Shown: positions 17,624 through 26,809, counted from the stretch's first letter. The stretch: DNA of 64,000 nt from a bacterium (GCA_024742285.1 JANSYR010000008.1:229542-293541); one strand, 5' to 3'. Numbers and translations are program-made. The notes: generated from the sequence alone by a model not told the origin.

Positions 17624-17648
17624 GATTGGTTCCTTTAAGGAATCAATC
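17624..17648. promoter_or_regulatory. 25-nt near-perfect palindrome upstream of the pirin gene
   Basis: Arms of 12 nt around a central T are complementary apart from one G/T pair, with core TTCCTTTAAGGAA. It is AT-rich in a GC-rich genome and ends directly at the pirin ATG, so a protein bound here would block the RBS region; as RNA it would fold a strong stem over the AAAGGA. An operator or a translational control stem are both possible. There is no U-run, so a terminator for the upstream CBS gene is less likely. Confidence 0.45.
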
Positions 17649-17670
17649 GAGGGGCGCACGCCCGCCCCGA

Positions 17671-18090
17671 TCAGAACTGATCGTGCAGGAACCGGATCAG
17701 ATCGGTCGAGGTGACGAGCCCGACGAGCTTGTTCTTGTCGTCGACCACCGGCACCGCGTGGATGCTGCCGTCGGACAGCGCCTCCGCCGCGTCGGCCACG
17801 GTGCACTTCTCGGGCAGGGTCCGGAGCTCCTTCTTCATGAGCCCCTCGATCGAGAACTGGTGATCGAGGTAGGCGTCCATCGACATCTCGTCGCTGCCCA
17901 CGCCCTCGACGCTGATCCCGAGGATGTCGGAGGCCGAGATCAGCCCGATCAGCTCGTCGCCCGAAACCACCGGCATGTGATGGAATCCATGCTTGGCGAA
18001 GGTCTTTCGCACGTCGCTCACGTTCTGGGCGACGTGGGTCGTGATGACGTCCGTGGTCAACACCTTCGAGATCGGCTCGTTCTTCTTCAT
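17671..18090 (-). CDS. CBS-domain pair protein
   Basis: A 139-residue protein made only of two CBS motifs (about residues 5-60 and 78-137: VLTTDVITTHVAQNVSDVR, then FHHMPVVSGDELIGLISASDIL; LRTLPEKCTVADAAEAL, then IHAVPVVDDKNKLVGLVTSTDLIRFL). Such stand-alone CBS pairs bind adenine nucleotides and act as energy sensors. The start is at MKKNEPISK (ATG at 18090), since upstream frame has no CBS homology. It precedes pirin on the same strand, and two more CBS-only genes occur in this window. Confidence 0.88.
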   Translation of the reverse strand: MKKNEPISKVLTTDVITTHVAQNVSDVRKTFAKHGFHHMPVVSGDELIGLISASDILGISVEGVGSDEMSMDAYLDHQFSIEGLMKKELRTLPEKCTVADAAEALSDGSIHAVPVVDDKNKLVGLVTSTDLIRFLHDQF

Positions 18091-18414
18091 CGGATTCCCG
18101 TGTCTCCGTTCGCGGGCCGCGTGGCCCTGGTTGGCTCCCTCCTTGGAGTGCACGTTCCATGCCCGCAGCGGAGTGCCGGAGACGGATCTCGCAGCGCGAA
18201 TCGTGCTCCTTCGCCACACCTCGAGGCGGGAGACCCCGGCCTTCGCGCCGCTCGCTGGACGACGTGGTGGCCGGAAGGCGGTGGCCTCGGGTCGGGTCTC
18301 GAAGGCATGGGCGTAGGGGCTACGCCTCCGACACGCCTCCGACACGCCTCCGATCGACCTCCGACGAGCCGCCGTCGCCGGCAGCCCCTCGAAGGTCGTG
18401 TTCGTCGGGGGGAC
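18091..18414. other. 324-bp intergenic region upstream of the CBS gene
   Basis: It lies between the end of the cbb3 cluster and the CBS gene on the same strand. It contains an 11-bp tandem repeat at 18322-18365, and otherwise GC-rich sequence without a convincing ORF, RNA or sigma-70 promoter. A promoter for the CBS-pirin pair is expected here. Confidence 0.4.
18322..18365. repeat. 11-bp tandem repeat
   Basis: Unit ACGCCTCCGAC occurs twice perfectly (18322-18332, 18333-18343), once with a final T (18344-18354) and once degenerate (18355-18365). It lies about 50 nt past the stop codon of the SafE-like gene. Function unknown; probably slippage-prone non-coding sequence. Confidence 0.65.
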
Positions 18415-19209
18415 TCACCTCCCGACCGCAGGCGCGCTGCAGGTCGGCATGAGGGCGGGGTCGAGGGAGGAATGCATGTTCGGATGCGAGGACGTCTCGG
18501 GCGCGTGCTCTCCCGGGTGCGATCCGTGTCCGCCCCCGGCGACACCGATCAAGGCGATCAGGCCGAAGGCGACGAGCAGGACGCCGGCGGTCCGTTGCGC
18601 GCCGGCACTCCGGAGCTTCGCCGTCAGCCCGCCGGCGGCGAGCGACGTCGCCACCATCGCCGGCATCGTTCCCAGACCGAACGCCGCCATCCAGATGGCG
18701 CCTGCCGTCGCGGAGCCGGTCGCCGCCGACGTCGCGGCGGCCGTGTAGACGAGCCCGCAAGGCATCAGACCCCAGACTGCCCCGATCGCCGCCGCTCGGG
18801 TCAGGCTTCCCGGCGACCCGAGGCGACGCATGCGGGGCGAGACCTGGCGCCATAGCCCGAGTCCGCGACGTTCGATCCAGGAGAAGCCGAGATCGAGACC
18901 CAGCACACGCAGGCCCTGTCCGACGAGCACGGCACCGGCGAGGACCCGAAGTCCCGTCCCGAGTCCCGGCACGCCGTGGGCCACGCCCCCTGCCCCGCCG
19001 AGGACGGCACCGATCGCCGCGTAGCTGCCGATCCGCGCGAGCGAGTGCGTGCCCGCCGACAGCGCGGGGCGGGAGCGGGATCCGCCGGCGCCCCGCGCGG
19101 AGAGGCCGAGCGCGCCGGCGATCCCGCCACACATTCCGAGACAGTGGGCGCTACCGACGAACCCGAGCAGGAAGGCGGCGCCGATCGTGATCCCGGGATC
19201 AACGGACAT
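18415..19209 (-). CDS. SafE/TauE-like (UreH-domain) membrane protein of the cbb3 cluster
   Basis: A 264-residue membrane protein with about six helices and the family signature GSAHCLGMCGGIAGALG near the N-terminus, followed by GLMPCGLVYTAAATSA. The Cys residues in these segments are conserved in the sulfite exporter TauE/SafE (DsbD_2/UreH-like) group that often closes cco gene clusters and is thought to help copper supply or assembly of the oxidase. The C-terminus is a His-rich soluble tail (GGGHGSHPGEH) that could bind metal. Its start overlaps the ccoS end by 11 nt, so it is part of the operon. Confidence 0.85.
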   Translation of the reverse strand: MSVDPGITIGAAFLLGFVGSAHCLGMCGGIAGALGLSARGAGGSRSRPALSAGTHSLARIGSYAAIGAVLGGAGGVAHGVPGLGTGLRVLAGAVLVGQGLRVLGLDLGFSWIERRGLGLWRQVSPRMRRLGSPGSLTRAAAIGAVWGLMPCGLVYTAAATSAATGSATAGAIWMAAFGLGTMPAMVATSLAAGGLTAKLRSAGAQRTAGVLLVAFGLIALIGVAGGGHGSHPGEHAPETSSHPNMHSSLDPALMPTCSAPAVGR

Positions 19210-19387
19210 GTCCGGTCTCCTCGTCTTTGCGAGACGGGCCGGCCGGCACGTCGTCGTCCCAGAGAATCCGTCGCCCTTCGAGCTCGAGGTCCTCGAACTG
19301 ATCGTTCCGCACGGCCCAGAGGAACGCGTAGATCGCGATCAGGAGGAGCAGGCAGCCGAGGGGAATCAACACGAGCAGGATCGTCAT
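19199..19387 (-). CDS. ccoS: cbb3-type oxidase assembly protein CcoS
   Basis: A 62-residue single-span membrane protein. The start is the ATG at 19387 (MTILLVLIPLG, RBS GGAGAG), not the upstream end of the open frame. After the helix (LLLLIAIYAFLWAV) comes the diagnostic FEDLELEGRRILWDDD, matching CcoS proteins, which are needed to insert heme and copper cofactors into CcoN. It overlaps ccoI by 4 nt upstream and the SafE-like gene by 11 nt downstream. Confidence 0.92.
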   Translation of the reverse strand: MTILLVLIPLGCLLLLIAIYAFLWAVRNDQFEDLELEGRRILWDDDVPAGPSRKDEETGHVR

Positions 19388-21891
19388 GCGCGTCTCTCCT
19401 CCCGGCGCAGACGCGTCGCGTTCAGGGCGACGAGCAGCGAGCTCGCCGACATGCCCGCCGCGGCGAGCCACGGCGCGAGGTTCCCGGTGACGGCGAGGGG
19501 CAGCACGAGCAGGTTGTATCCGATCGCCCAGGCGAAGTTCTGGGTCACGATCCGGCGGGTCCGCCTGGCCCAGCGGACCGCGCGCGGCATCGCCGCCAGG
19601 TCGTCCCGGTAGAGGAGCGCGTCCGCGGAGAGGAGTGAGAGATCGCAGCCTCCGGCCATCGCGACCGAGACGTCCGCGGCCCGCAGGACGGGTCCGTCGT
19701 TCAGTCCGTCGCCCACGAAGGCGACCCGCTCGCCCTGCGTCTGATGGCGGCGGATGTGATCCACCTTGCCCTCCGGCATGACCCCCGACGTGACGGCCAG
19801 CCCGCCGAGCTCCGCGGCGATCCGCGAGGCGGCGGACGACGGATCGCCGGTCAGGATCTCGAGCTCGACGCCGAGCGACCGCAGTTCGTCCACGCTCGCT
19901 GCCGCTTCGGCACGCAGCGCGTCACCGAGACCGAACCAGGCGATCGCCCCGTCCTCGTCGGCCAGCAGGATCCAGGTATGCGCGTCGGTCTCCGGAAGGA
20001 CAGGCGGCGCGGCCTCGGCAGCGAGCGCGCTCGCCCAGTCGGGTCGGCCGAGCCGGTGACGCACGCCTGCGATCGTGCCTTCCACGCCGGCCCCGGCGAT
20101 CGAGCGGTTCGCTTCCACGACGGGAAGCACGCCCGGGCCCGCGCTGGACCCTCCGGAGAAGCGTGACGTGACCGCACCCGGCTCCGTGAACGCCCGCGCC
20201 AGGACGTGCGTCGAGCCCGCCTCGAGCGCGCGGGCGCGTGCGAAGGCGTCCTGGTTCGAGAGGTCGCGTACGAGCTCGACCGTCTCGATTCGCGGCCGGC
20301 CTTCGGTCAGGCTCCCGGTCTTGTCGAACACGACGCGGTCGACGCGGGCCAGGGACTCGAGGGCCGACCCCCCGGTGAGCACGAAGCCGATCCGCGCCAG
20401 GCCCTCGCTGGCGGCGGCGAGCGCCGTCGGCGTCGCCAGCCCGAGCGCGCACGGACAGGTCGCGACCAGCACCGCAAGGGTCACGTCGAAGACCCGGGAC
20501 GGATCGATCAGCGACCAGGCGATCGCCGTGACTGCCGCGATCACGAGCACCGCCGCGACGAAGACGCCGCCGAGCCGGTCCGCTCGCCGGGCGATCGCCG
20601 GTTTGTCGCTCTGCGCGCGATCGATCAGTCGATGGAGCACGCCGAGCGTGGACTCCTCCTCGACCCGCGTGACCTCGATCTCGAGCAGCGCGTCCGCGTT
20701 CACGCTCCCGGCGCGAACCTCGTCCCCGCACGCGACGCGCCGCGGCCACGGCTCGCCCGAGAGCACCGCTTCCTCGACCGCGCCGGCACCCGAGCGCACG
20801 ATCCCGTCCACGGGAATCGAGTCCCCGGGACGAACGACGATCCGATCCCCGACCGCGAGACGATTCGCGGGCACCACCTCTTCCCGCGCGCGCTCGGCGC
20901 CCTGCGCGTCTTCCACGATCCTTCGGGCGAGCGCCGGCGACGCATCCACGAGTCGGTCGGAGAGCGCGTCGGCCCGCTGACGCACGCCGTGCTCGAGGTA
21001 GCGGCCGAGGCCGATGAAGAAGGTGAACATGCAGACGGACTCGAAGTAGACCTCGCCCTCGCCGCGCATGACCGCGACCGCGCTGGCCACGTAGGCTCCG
21101 CCGATCGCCAACGCGATCGGGACGTCCATCCCCGGACGTCGCGCGCGCAGATCGCGCCAGGCGCCCTCGAAATGGGGACGCGCGCTCACGAGCACGACCG
21201 GTGTCGCGACCAGCCAGCACATCCATTGCAGGAAGCGATCGATCCCCTCGGCCATCTCCGCGATCGCGCCGAAATAGAGCGCAACCGCGTAGGTCATCAC
21301 GTTCATGGTCGCGAGCCCGGCGATCCCGAGTCGGATGAGCGCCGCCCGACGCTCGCTCGCGTGCAGCGCGGCCCCCTCCCCCGGCGCATCCGGACGCGCC
21401 CGGAATCCGACCGCTGCGAGGCGCGCGACCACGTCGTCGAGAGCCGCTTCGCCCGCCCGCCAGACGACACGAACGCGGCGCGCGATCAGATTCACGCGAG
21501 CCTCTTCGATCGCCGGGAGTGCGGAGAGCGCGCGTTCGATCACCCAGGCGCAGGCTGGACAAGTCATCCCCTCGACCAGCAGCGCCACCTCGACCCGGTC
21601 GCCCTCGACGTGCGTCTCGAAGCTCCGGTCCTCGCCCTCGAGTCGCAGGAAGTCCGCCTCTTCGAGCACCTCCGGCACGATCTGCGCGGGCACGCCGGTC
21701 GGCTGCTCGCGTTCGACGTACCAGCGCTCCAGCCCCTCGTCGCGGAGCATCTCCGCCACCGCCTGGCAGCCGACGCAGCACATCGCGCGCGGAGCACCCT
21801 GCAGCTCGACCGCGAAGTCGCTGCCGATCGGAACGTCGAGACCGCAGTGGAAGCAGGTCTCGGTCGCGACCAGTGCCTCGGCGGCCGCCAT
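19384..21891 (-). CDS. ccoI: Copper-translocating P-type ATPase CcoI (FixI-type)
   Basis: An 835-residue P1B ATPase that exports Cu for cbb3 oxidase assembly. The N-terminus has Cys motifs CFHCG (residues 13-17) and CCVGC (38-42) typical of CcoI, followed by an HMA domain with GMTCPACAW (Cys111, Cys114). Eight membrane helices are expected; the metal site CPCALG is at residues 479-484, the phosphorylation motif DKTGSLTEG starts at Asp523, and the hinge GDGLNDGPVL is near the C-terminus. It starts 1 nt after the ccoH stop and overlaps ccoS by 4 nt. Confidence 0.95.
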   Translation of the reverse strand: MAAAEALVATETCFHCGLDVPIGSDFAVELQGAPRAMCCVGCQAVAEMLRDEGLERWYVEREQPTGVPAQIVPEVLEEADFLRLEGEDRSFETHVEGDRVEVALLVEGMTCPACAWVIERALSALPAIEEARVNLIARRVRVVWRAGEAALDDVVARLAAVGFRARPDAPGEGAALHASERRAALIRLGIAGLATMNVMTYAVALYFGAIAEMAEGIDRFLQWMCWLVATPVVLVSARPHFEGAWRDLRARRPGMDVPIALAIGGAYVASAVAVMRGEGEVYFESVCMFTFFIGLGRYLEHGVRQRADALSDRLVDASPALARRIVEDAQGAERAREEVVPANRLAVGDRIVVRPGDSIPVDGIVRSGAGAVEEAVLSGEPWPRRVACGDEVRAGSVNADALLEIEVTRVEEESTLGVLHRLIDRAQSDKPAIARRADRLGGVFVAAVLVIAAVTAIAWSLIDPSRVFDVTLAVLVATCPCALGLATPTALAAASEGLARIGFVLTGGSALESLARVDRVVFDKTGSLTEGRPRIETVELVRDLSNQDAFARARALEAGSTHVLARAFTEPGAVTSRFSGGSSAGPGVLPVVEANRSIAGAGVEGTIAGVRHRLGRPDWASALAAEAAPPVLPETDAHTWILLADEDGAIAWFGLGDALRAEAAASVDELRSLGVELEILTGDPSSAASRIAAELGGLAVTSGVMPEGKVDHIRRHQTQGERVAFVGDGLNDGPVLRAADVSVAMAGGCDLSLLSADALLYRDDLAAMPRAVRWARRTRRIVTQNFAWAIGYNLLVLPLAVTGNLAPWLAAAGMSASSLLVALNATRLRREERRA

Positions 21892-21892
21892 G

Positions 21893-22084
21893 TCAGGGAG
21901 CCGCCGGTCCGGAAGGGGAGAGGCTTTGCGATTCCACGGAAGCCGGGCGCGTGTCGGACACCTCGAGGTCGCCCAGGCCGTAGGCGATCACGACCGTCCA
22001 GAGGCTCGCGCCCACGGACACGACCATGAGCACGACGATGAACCAGGGCCAGAAATGGCGATACCAGGGGCTGGGCTCGCTCAT
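21893..22084 (-). CDS. ccoH: Miniature CcoH/FixH-like protein
   Basis: Only 63 residues: the opening SEPSPWYRHFWPWFIVVLM and the segment after the helix (GLGDLEVSDTRP) match the start of FixH/CcoH (PWY-x-FWPWF, a helix, then a D-L-V-x-D motif). The usual periplasmic domain of about 100 residues is missing. Its place between ccoG and ccoI, overlapping ccoG by 4 nt, is the standard fixGHI position, so I read it as a shortened functional FixH rather than an unrelated small protein. The role in oxidase assembly is inferred from context. Confidence 0.75.
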   Translation of the reverse strand: MSEPSPWYRHFWPWFIVVLMVVSVGASLWTVVIAYGLGDLEVSDTRPASVESQSLSPSGPAAP

Positions 22085-23514
22085 CCTCGAACCTCCTCGT
22101 TGGCCGCGCGCCGCACGGGCTCGGGCTGGTGGAACACACTCGTCGCCCGCGCGACGGCCTCTTCGTCGGCTTCGGCCCGGATCGTGAACTCGACGTCGGA
22201 CACGGTCTCACCCCGCGGCGTCTCCGCCGCCCGCAACAGGCTGATCGGCACGATGCGCATGTCCCCGGCCTCGACCGAGACCACTCGCTCACCGACCAGC
22301 TCGAGCGGCACCTCCGAGGCGAACTCGATCCGGTAGTCCTGGGTCGTGTCGGCGCGGTTCGAGATGCGGAGCGAGTAGACGTTCTCGACGCTGCCGTCCC
22401 AGAATTCGCGATAGAGACGATTGCGATCGCGGATCACGTCGAGATCGAGGGGGAGGCGCGTGGCGACGGTCACCGCGAAGAGGGTCACGATCGCGGTCAT
22501 CATGGTCGCGTACCCGACGAGCCGGGGGCGGAGCCAACGACCGGGCTGGCCCGCGTCACGATTCTCCGAGCTGTAGCGAACGAGGGTCTCCCCGTAGCCC
22601 ATCTGGCCCATGACGTCGGTACAGGCGTCGACGCAGGCCGCGCAACCGATGCACTGGTACTGGAGGCCGTCGCGGATGTCGATGCCGGTCGGGCAGACGC
22701 GGACGCACCGGTCGCAGTCGATGCAGTGGCCGAGCCCGAGCTCGGCGGGATCCGCCTTTCGCGGCCGATGGCCGCGGGGCTCCGCGCGCGACTCGTCGTA
22801 GCTGATGATCAACGAGTCGCGGTCGAGCATCACGCTCTGGAATCGCGCGTAGGGGCACATGTGGAAGCAGACCTGCTCACGCAGGATCGCAGAGAAGAAG
22901 AAGCTGCCGGCCGCCGGGAGAAGGACGAAGACCGTCTCCCAGCCGGTCAGCTGGAACGTCGCGACGCGCGGGACGAGCTCACGGATCTCCGTGAAGTACC
23001 CGACGAAGGTGATCGAGATCGAGAACGCCACGACCGACCAGGCCGCGAACTTCATGGCCTTCCTGGCCATCCAGTCCCGGGTCCAGGGCTTGTTGTCGCG
23101 GCGCTGGCGCTCGACGCGGTCGCCCTCGATGTAGCGCTCCAGGATCAGATAGGCGTTGACCCAGATCGTCTGCGGACAGACCCAACCGCAGAAGACCCGG
23201 CCGGCGGCGATCGTCGCGACGAAGAGTCCGAGCGCGAGGATGACCAGGAGCCACGCGAGCAGCACGAACTCGTCGGGTGCGAAGGTCTGCCAGAAGACGG
23301 TGAAACGACGCTCGGCGAGATCGAAGCGCGCCCCGGGCTCCCCGTTCCAGCGAAGCCAGGGCCCCGCATAGAAGATCAGGAGGAGCACCACGAGCGTGAC
23401 GCGGCGCCAGGTCTGGAACCCGCCCGAGACCCACTCGGGATAGATCCGACGCCACTTCTCGTACAGATCGACGGTCTGCGGCGCGTCGCTCGTCGTGTCG
23501 CCTCCGCTGCTCAC
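22081..23514 (-). CDS. ccoG: cbb3 oxidase accessory protein CcoG (FixG, copper reductase-like ferredoxin)
   Basis: A 477-residue membrane-bound iron-sulfur protein. The start is a GTG at 23514 overlapping the ccoP stop as GTGA; the open frame upstream is ccoP antiphase sequence. Several N-terminal helices include GRVFCGWVCPQTIWVNAYL. Two [4Fe-4S] sites follow: CIDCDRCVRVCP and CIGCAACVDAC. A C-terminal immunoglobulin-like periplasmic domain (about residues 355-477) completes the FixG plan. CcoG is thought to reduce Cu(II) for delivery to the CcoN CuB site. Confidence 0.94.
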   Translation of the reverse strand: MSSGGDTTSDAPQTVDLYEKWRRIYPEWVSGGFQTWRRVTLVVLLLIFYAGPWLRWNGEPGARFDLAERRFTVFWQTFAPDEFVLLAWLLVILALGLFVATIAAGRVFCGWVCPQTIWVNAYLILERYIEGDRVERQRRDNKPWTRDWMARKAMKFAAWSVVAFSISITFVGYFTEIRELVPRVATFQLTGWETVFVLLPAAGSFFFSAILREQVCFHMCPYARFQSVMLDRDSLIISYDESRAEPRGHRPRKADPAELGLGHCIDCDRCVRVCPTGIDIRDGLQYQCIGCAACVDACTDVMGQMGYGETLVRYSSENRDAGQPGRWLRPRLVGYATMMTAIVTLFAVTVATRLPLDLDVIRDRNRLYREFWDGSVENVYSLRISNRADTTQDYRIEFASEVPLELVGERVVSVEAGDMRIVPISLLRAAETPRGETVSDVEFTIRAEADEEAVARATSVFHQPEPVRRAANEEVRG

Positions 23515-24416
23515 GGCGCCGCCGCTCCTCCCTTGGACAGGGACAGGACGTAGGCCGCCGTCACGTGGACGCGCCCTTCCGTCAGGATGTCGGAGTGCGC
23601 CGGCATCTGATTGTTCAGGCCGGCCTCGATCGCGTACGCGATGTCGTCGCGCGTTCCGCCGTGGAGCCAGACGTCGTCGCTCAGGTTCGGGGCTCCGATG
23701 GCCTGGTTCCCGCGTCCGTCGACCCCGTGGCAGATCCCGCAGAGCCCGTCGTACATCGGCTTTCCGATGGCCGCGGCCGCCGCATCGTGATCGCGACCAG
23801 AGAGCGAGAGGACGTGCTCCGTCACGTTGCCGACCCCCTCGTCTCCGCCGAGCGCACCGCCGAGCGGCGGCATCACGCCGACGCGACCGTTCGCGATCGT
23901 GCTCACGATCGTCTCCGGCGCGCCGCCGTGGATCCAATCGTCGTCCGTCAGATTGGGGTAGCCGCGACCGCCGCGTGCATCCGAGCCGTGACACTGCGCG
24001 CATCGGTTCGCGAAGATGCGCCGACCCATCCCGAGGGCCCGCTCGTCGTCGAGGAGATCCGGGATCGGCTGCGCGAGGTACGCCTCGTAGATCGGACCGT
24101 ACTTCGCCTCCGCCGCCGCGCCGTTCGCCGCCGCCTCACCGGTGGAGCTCCAGCCGAGCACGCCCGGCATGCTCCCGAAACCCGGATAGAGGATGAAGTA
24201 GCCGACGCCGAAGACGATCGTTCCGATGAAGAGCCAGGTCCACCACGCCGGAAGCGGGTTGTTCAGCTCTTCGATGCCGTCGAAGTCGTGCCCCGTCGAT
24301 TCGCCGATCTCTCCCGGATCGATCTCCACGTGGCGGTTGCCCCAGAGCAGCCAGGCACAGCCGACGATGTTCGCGACGACCAGCACGATGATGAACGTGC
24401 TCCATGCGGCACTCAT
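23511..24416 (-). CDS. ccoP: cbb3-type cytochrome c oxidase subunit III (CcoP)
   Basis: A 301-residue membrane-anchored diheme cytochrome c. The start is at MSAAWSTF (ATG 24416). Two N-terminal helices are present (TFIIVLVVANIVGCAWLLW; WWTWLFIGTIVFGVGYFILYP), separated by the family-typical GHDFDGIEELNNPLPAWW. Heme c motifs are CAQCH and CGICH, with Met ligands likely in VGVMPPLGG and NQMPAHS. It accepts electrons from periplasmic cytochrome c. It overlaps ccoQ by 4 nt and ccoG by 4 nt. Confidence 0.95.
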   Translation of the reverse strand: MSAAWSTFIIVLVVANIVGCAWLLWGNRHVEIDPGEIGESTGHDFDGIEELNNPLPAWWTWLFIGTIVFGVGYFILYPGFGSMPGVLGWSSTGEAAANGAAAEAKYGPIYEAYLAQPIPDLLDDERALGMGRRIFANRCAQCHGSDARGGRGYPNLTDDDWIHGGAPETIVSTIANGRVGVMPPLGGALGGDEGVGNVTEHVLSLSGRDHDAAAAAIGKPMYDGLCGICHGVDGRGNQAIGAPNLSDDVWLHGGTRDDIAYAIEAGLNNQMPAHSDILTEGRVHVTAAYVLSLSKGGAAAP

Positions 24417-24622
24417 CGCTCTTCTCCTTCTCGTGATTCCTTGCGATTCCGCAGCACCGCACGTTCGTCGTCCTCGAAGGCCAGCAGGGCGTCCTCCTCG
24501 AAGCGTCCGCGGTTCCCGGGCCGGTAGGCCCACCAGACGATTCCGAGGAAGGTCGCCATCGTGAGCGCCGCGATCGCGCCCCGAACGGTTCCCATGCTGA
24601 TGTGGATGTCGACGAGTTCCAC
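24413..24622 (-). CDS. ccoQ: CcoQ-like small cbb3 oxidase subunit
   Basis: About 69 residues with one membrane helix (IAALTMATFLGIVWWAY) followed by the charged R-x-N-RGRFEEDALL tail typical of CcoQ. Two GTG starts are possible: 24622, which has AGGAGG at a good distance, and 24628, which overlaps the ccoO stop as GTGA. I prefer 24622. CcoQ stabilises the CcoP-CcoNO complex. It overlaps ccoP by 4 nt. Confidence 0.82.
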   Translation of the reverse strand: MELVDIHISMGTVRGAIAALTMATFLGIVWWAYRPGNRGRFEEDALLAFEDDERAVLRNRKESREGEER

Positions 24623-24624
24623 CG

Positions 24625-25239
24625 TCACCCCTCCTGATCGGGATCGAAGTGCGTCCCGAGCTGCTGCAGATAGGCGATCAGAGCCGCGAGCTCCGTCTTG
24701 CCCTCGACCTCGGCGGTCGCCCGGTCGATGTCTCCGTCCTCGTAGGGCACGCCGACGGAGCGCAGGGCTCGCATCTTGTCCGGCGTGTCCGCCCCGTCGA
24801 GCTCGGCGTCGGCGAGCCACGGGAACCCGGGCATGTTCGACTCCGGCACGACGGCGCGGGGGTCGATGAGGTGGACGCGATGCCACTCGTCGCTGTACCG
24901 GCGACCGACCCGTGCGAGGTCGGGCCCCGTCCGCTTGGAGCCCCAGAGGAAGGGGTGGTCCCAGATCGACTCGCCCGCCCGAGAATGCGGTCCGTAGCGC
25001 GCCTCCTCCGGCGCGAGCTTGCGGATCATCTGGGAGTGGCAGCCGACGCAACCCTCACGGATGTAGATGTCGCGCCCCTCGAGCTCGAGAGCGGTCAGCG
25101 GACGGAGCCCGGGAACGGGCTGGGTGACCGCGTCCTGCCAGAACAGAGGCACGATCTCCGCCAGGCCACCGAGACTGATGACCCCGATCACGAGGACGAG
25201 CATCAGGCCCATGTTCCGTTCGATTACGCGATGGTCCAT
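24625..25239 (-). CDS. ccoO: cbb3-type cytochrome c oxidase subunit II (CcoO)
   Basis: A 204-residue monoheme cytochrome c with an N-terminal anchor ([21 protein letters not shown]). The family hallmark [15 protein letters not shown] contains the heme c site CVGCH. Other typical features are the [32 protein letters not shown] block and the Met ligand in SNMPGFPWL. The start is MDHRVIERN at 25239, 4 nt after ccoN. Confidence 0.96.
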   Translation of the reverse strand: MDHRVIERNMGLMLVLVIGVISLGGLAEIVPLFWQDAVTQPVPGLRPLTALELEGRDIYIREGCVGCHSQMIRKLAPEEARYGPHSRAGESIWDHPFLWGSKRTGPDLARVGRRYSDEWHRVHLIDPRAVVPESNMPGFPWLADAELDGADTPDKMRALRSVGVPYEDGDIDRATAEVEGKTELAALIAYLQQLGTHFDPDQEG

Positions 25240-25243
25240 GGTG

Positions 25244-26704
25244 CTAGTTCCCCTCCGCTTCCGCAGACGCACCCGCCTGCATCGTCTTCGCCGTATTCCA
25301 TGCCATCACCAGCATGCCGCTGAAGAAGACCGTCCCTCCGGCCAGACGACCGACGTAGAAGGGCCAGGTCGCCTCGACCGACTGCACGAAGCTGTTCGTG
25401 AGCGTCCCGTCCTCGTTGACCGCGAGCCACATCAGTCCCTGCATCACGCCGGCGATCCACATGTTCACGACGTAGAAGATCACGCCGAGGGTCGAGAGCC
25501 AGAAGTGCAGGTTCACGGCCGGGATGCTCCACATCTCCGTTCGGCCCGCGAGCCGCGGAATCAGGTAGTAGAGCGACCCGATCGTCATCATCGCGACCCA
25601 GCCCAGCGCACCGGAGTGCACGTGGCCGATCGTCCAATCCGTGTAGTGGGAAAGGGCGTTGACGGTCTTGATCGACATCATCGGCCCCTCGAAGGTCGAC
25701 ATGCCGTAGAACGAGAGCGCCACGATCATGAAGCGGATGACCGGATCGTCGCGCAGCTTCTCCCACGCGCCCGACAGGGTCATCACGCCGTTGATCATCC
25801 CGCCCCAGGACGGTGCGAGCAGGATCAACGAGAAGACCATGCCGATGGACTGGACCCAGTCCGGCAGCGACGTGTAATGGAGGTGGTGCGGACCGGCCCA
25901 CATGTAGACCGAGATCAGCGCCCAGAAGTGCACGACCGACAGTCGATAGGAGTAGACGGGACGCTCGGCCTGCTTCGGCACGAAGTAGTACATCATGCCC
26001 AGGAAGCCGGCGGTCAGGAAGAAGCCGACGGCGTTGTGTCCGTACCACCACTGGACCATGGCGTCGATCGCGCCGCCGTAGGCGCTGTACGACTTCCACA
26101 TCGTGACCGGGACTTCAGCGCTGTTGACGACGTGAAGAACGGCGACGGTCAGGATGAAGGCGCCGTAGAACCAGTTGGCGACGTAGATGTGGGACGTCTT
26201 GCGCTTGGCGATCGTGCCGAAGAACACGACCGCGTAGGCGACCCAGACGATCGTGATCAGCAGGTCGATCGGCCACTCGAGCTCGGCGTACTCCTTGCTC
26301 GTCGTGATGCCGAGCGGGAGGGTGATCGCCGCAGCGAGAATCACCGCCTGCCAGCCCCAGAACACGAACGACGCCAGCCCCGGCGCGAACAAGGTCGTTC
26401 GACAGGTGCGCTGGACCACGTAGAGAGACGTCGAGAAGAGCGCGCAGCCGCCGAACGCGAAGATCACCGCGTTCGTGTGCAGCGGACGAAGCCGCCCGTA
26501 GGAGAGGTAGGGGACATCGAAGTTGAGCGAGGGCCAGGCGAGCTGCGCGGCGAGCACGACGCCGACCAGCATCCCCACGATCCCCCAGACCACGGTCATC
26601 ACGGCGAAGAGCCGAACGACGCCGTCGTCGTAGGCCAAGGCCTGCGCGTCCTGCCGGGGCGCGGCTGCGACCGACATGTCGGCGTCCGGCGTTGCGGTCA
26701 CCAT
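25244..26704 (-). CDS. ccoN: cbb3-type cytochrome c oxidase catalytic subunit I (CcoN)
   Basis: A 486-residue, roughly 12-helix heme-copper oxidase subunit, starting at the ATG at 26704 with GGAGGGAG upstream. It shows the heme and CuB ligands: [10 protein letters not shown] (low-spin heme b), YGHNAVGFF (CuB His and the region of the helix-VII cross-linked Tyr), GPHHLHYT (CuB His pair) and [10 protein letters not shown] (hemes b3 and b). It reduces O2 with high affinity, suiting growth at low oxygen. It is the first gene of a tightly packed operon running to the SafE-like gene. A sigma-54-like element lies about 90 bp upstream; no FNR box was found. Confidence 0.97.
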   Translation of the reverse strand: MVTATPDADMSVAAAPRQDAQALAYDDGVVRLFAVMTVVWGIVGMLVGVVLAAQLAWPSLNFDVPYLSYGRLRPLHTNAVIFAFGGCALFSTSLYVVQRTCRTTLFAPGLASFVFWGWQAVILAAAITLPLGITTSKEYAELEWPIDLLITIVWVAYAVVFFGTIAKRKTSHIYVANWFYGAFILTVAVLHVVNSAEVPVTMWKSYSAYGGAIDAMVQWWYGHNAVGFFLTAGFLGMMYYFVPKQAERPVYSYRLSVVHFWALISVYMWAGPHHLHYTSLPDWVQSIGMVFSLILLAPSWGGMINGVMTLSGAWEKLRDDPVIRFMIVALSFYGMSTFEGPMMSIKTVNALSHYTDWTIGHVHSGALGWVAMMTIGSLYYLIPRLAGRTEMWSIPAVNLHFWLSTLGVIFYVVNMWIAGVMQGLMWLAVNEDGTLTNSFVQSVEATWPFYVGRLAGGTVFFSGMLVMAWNTAKTMQAGASAEAEGN

Positions 26705-26793
26705 TCGAGCACTCCCTCCAAGGTTGGTTCTGCTTGGCGCGACGCCACACACGTCGCCGTTCACCGGCCCGCTGGACCGGCGCCCCAAGCGAT

Positions 26794-26809
26794 TGCGACA
26801 ACCGTGCCA
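26794..26809 (-). promoter_or_regulatory. Sigma-54-like (-24/-12) promoter for ccoN
   Basis: On the minus strand: CTGGCACG, four bases, then TCGCA, versus the consensus YTGGCACG-N4-TTGCW (one mismatch). The invariant GG and GC are exactly 10 nt apart. Transcription would start near 26784, leaving an 80-nt leader before the ATG. Confidence 0.45.
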
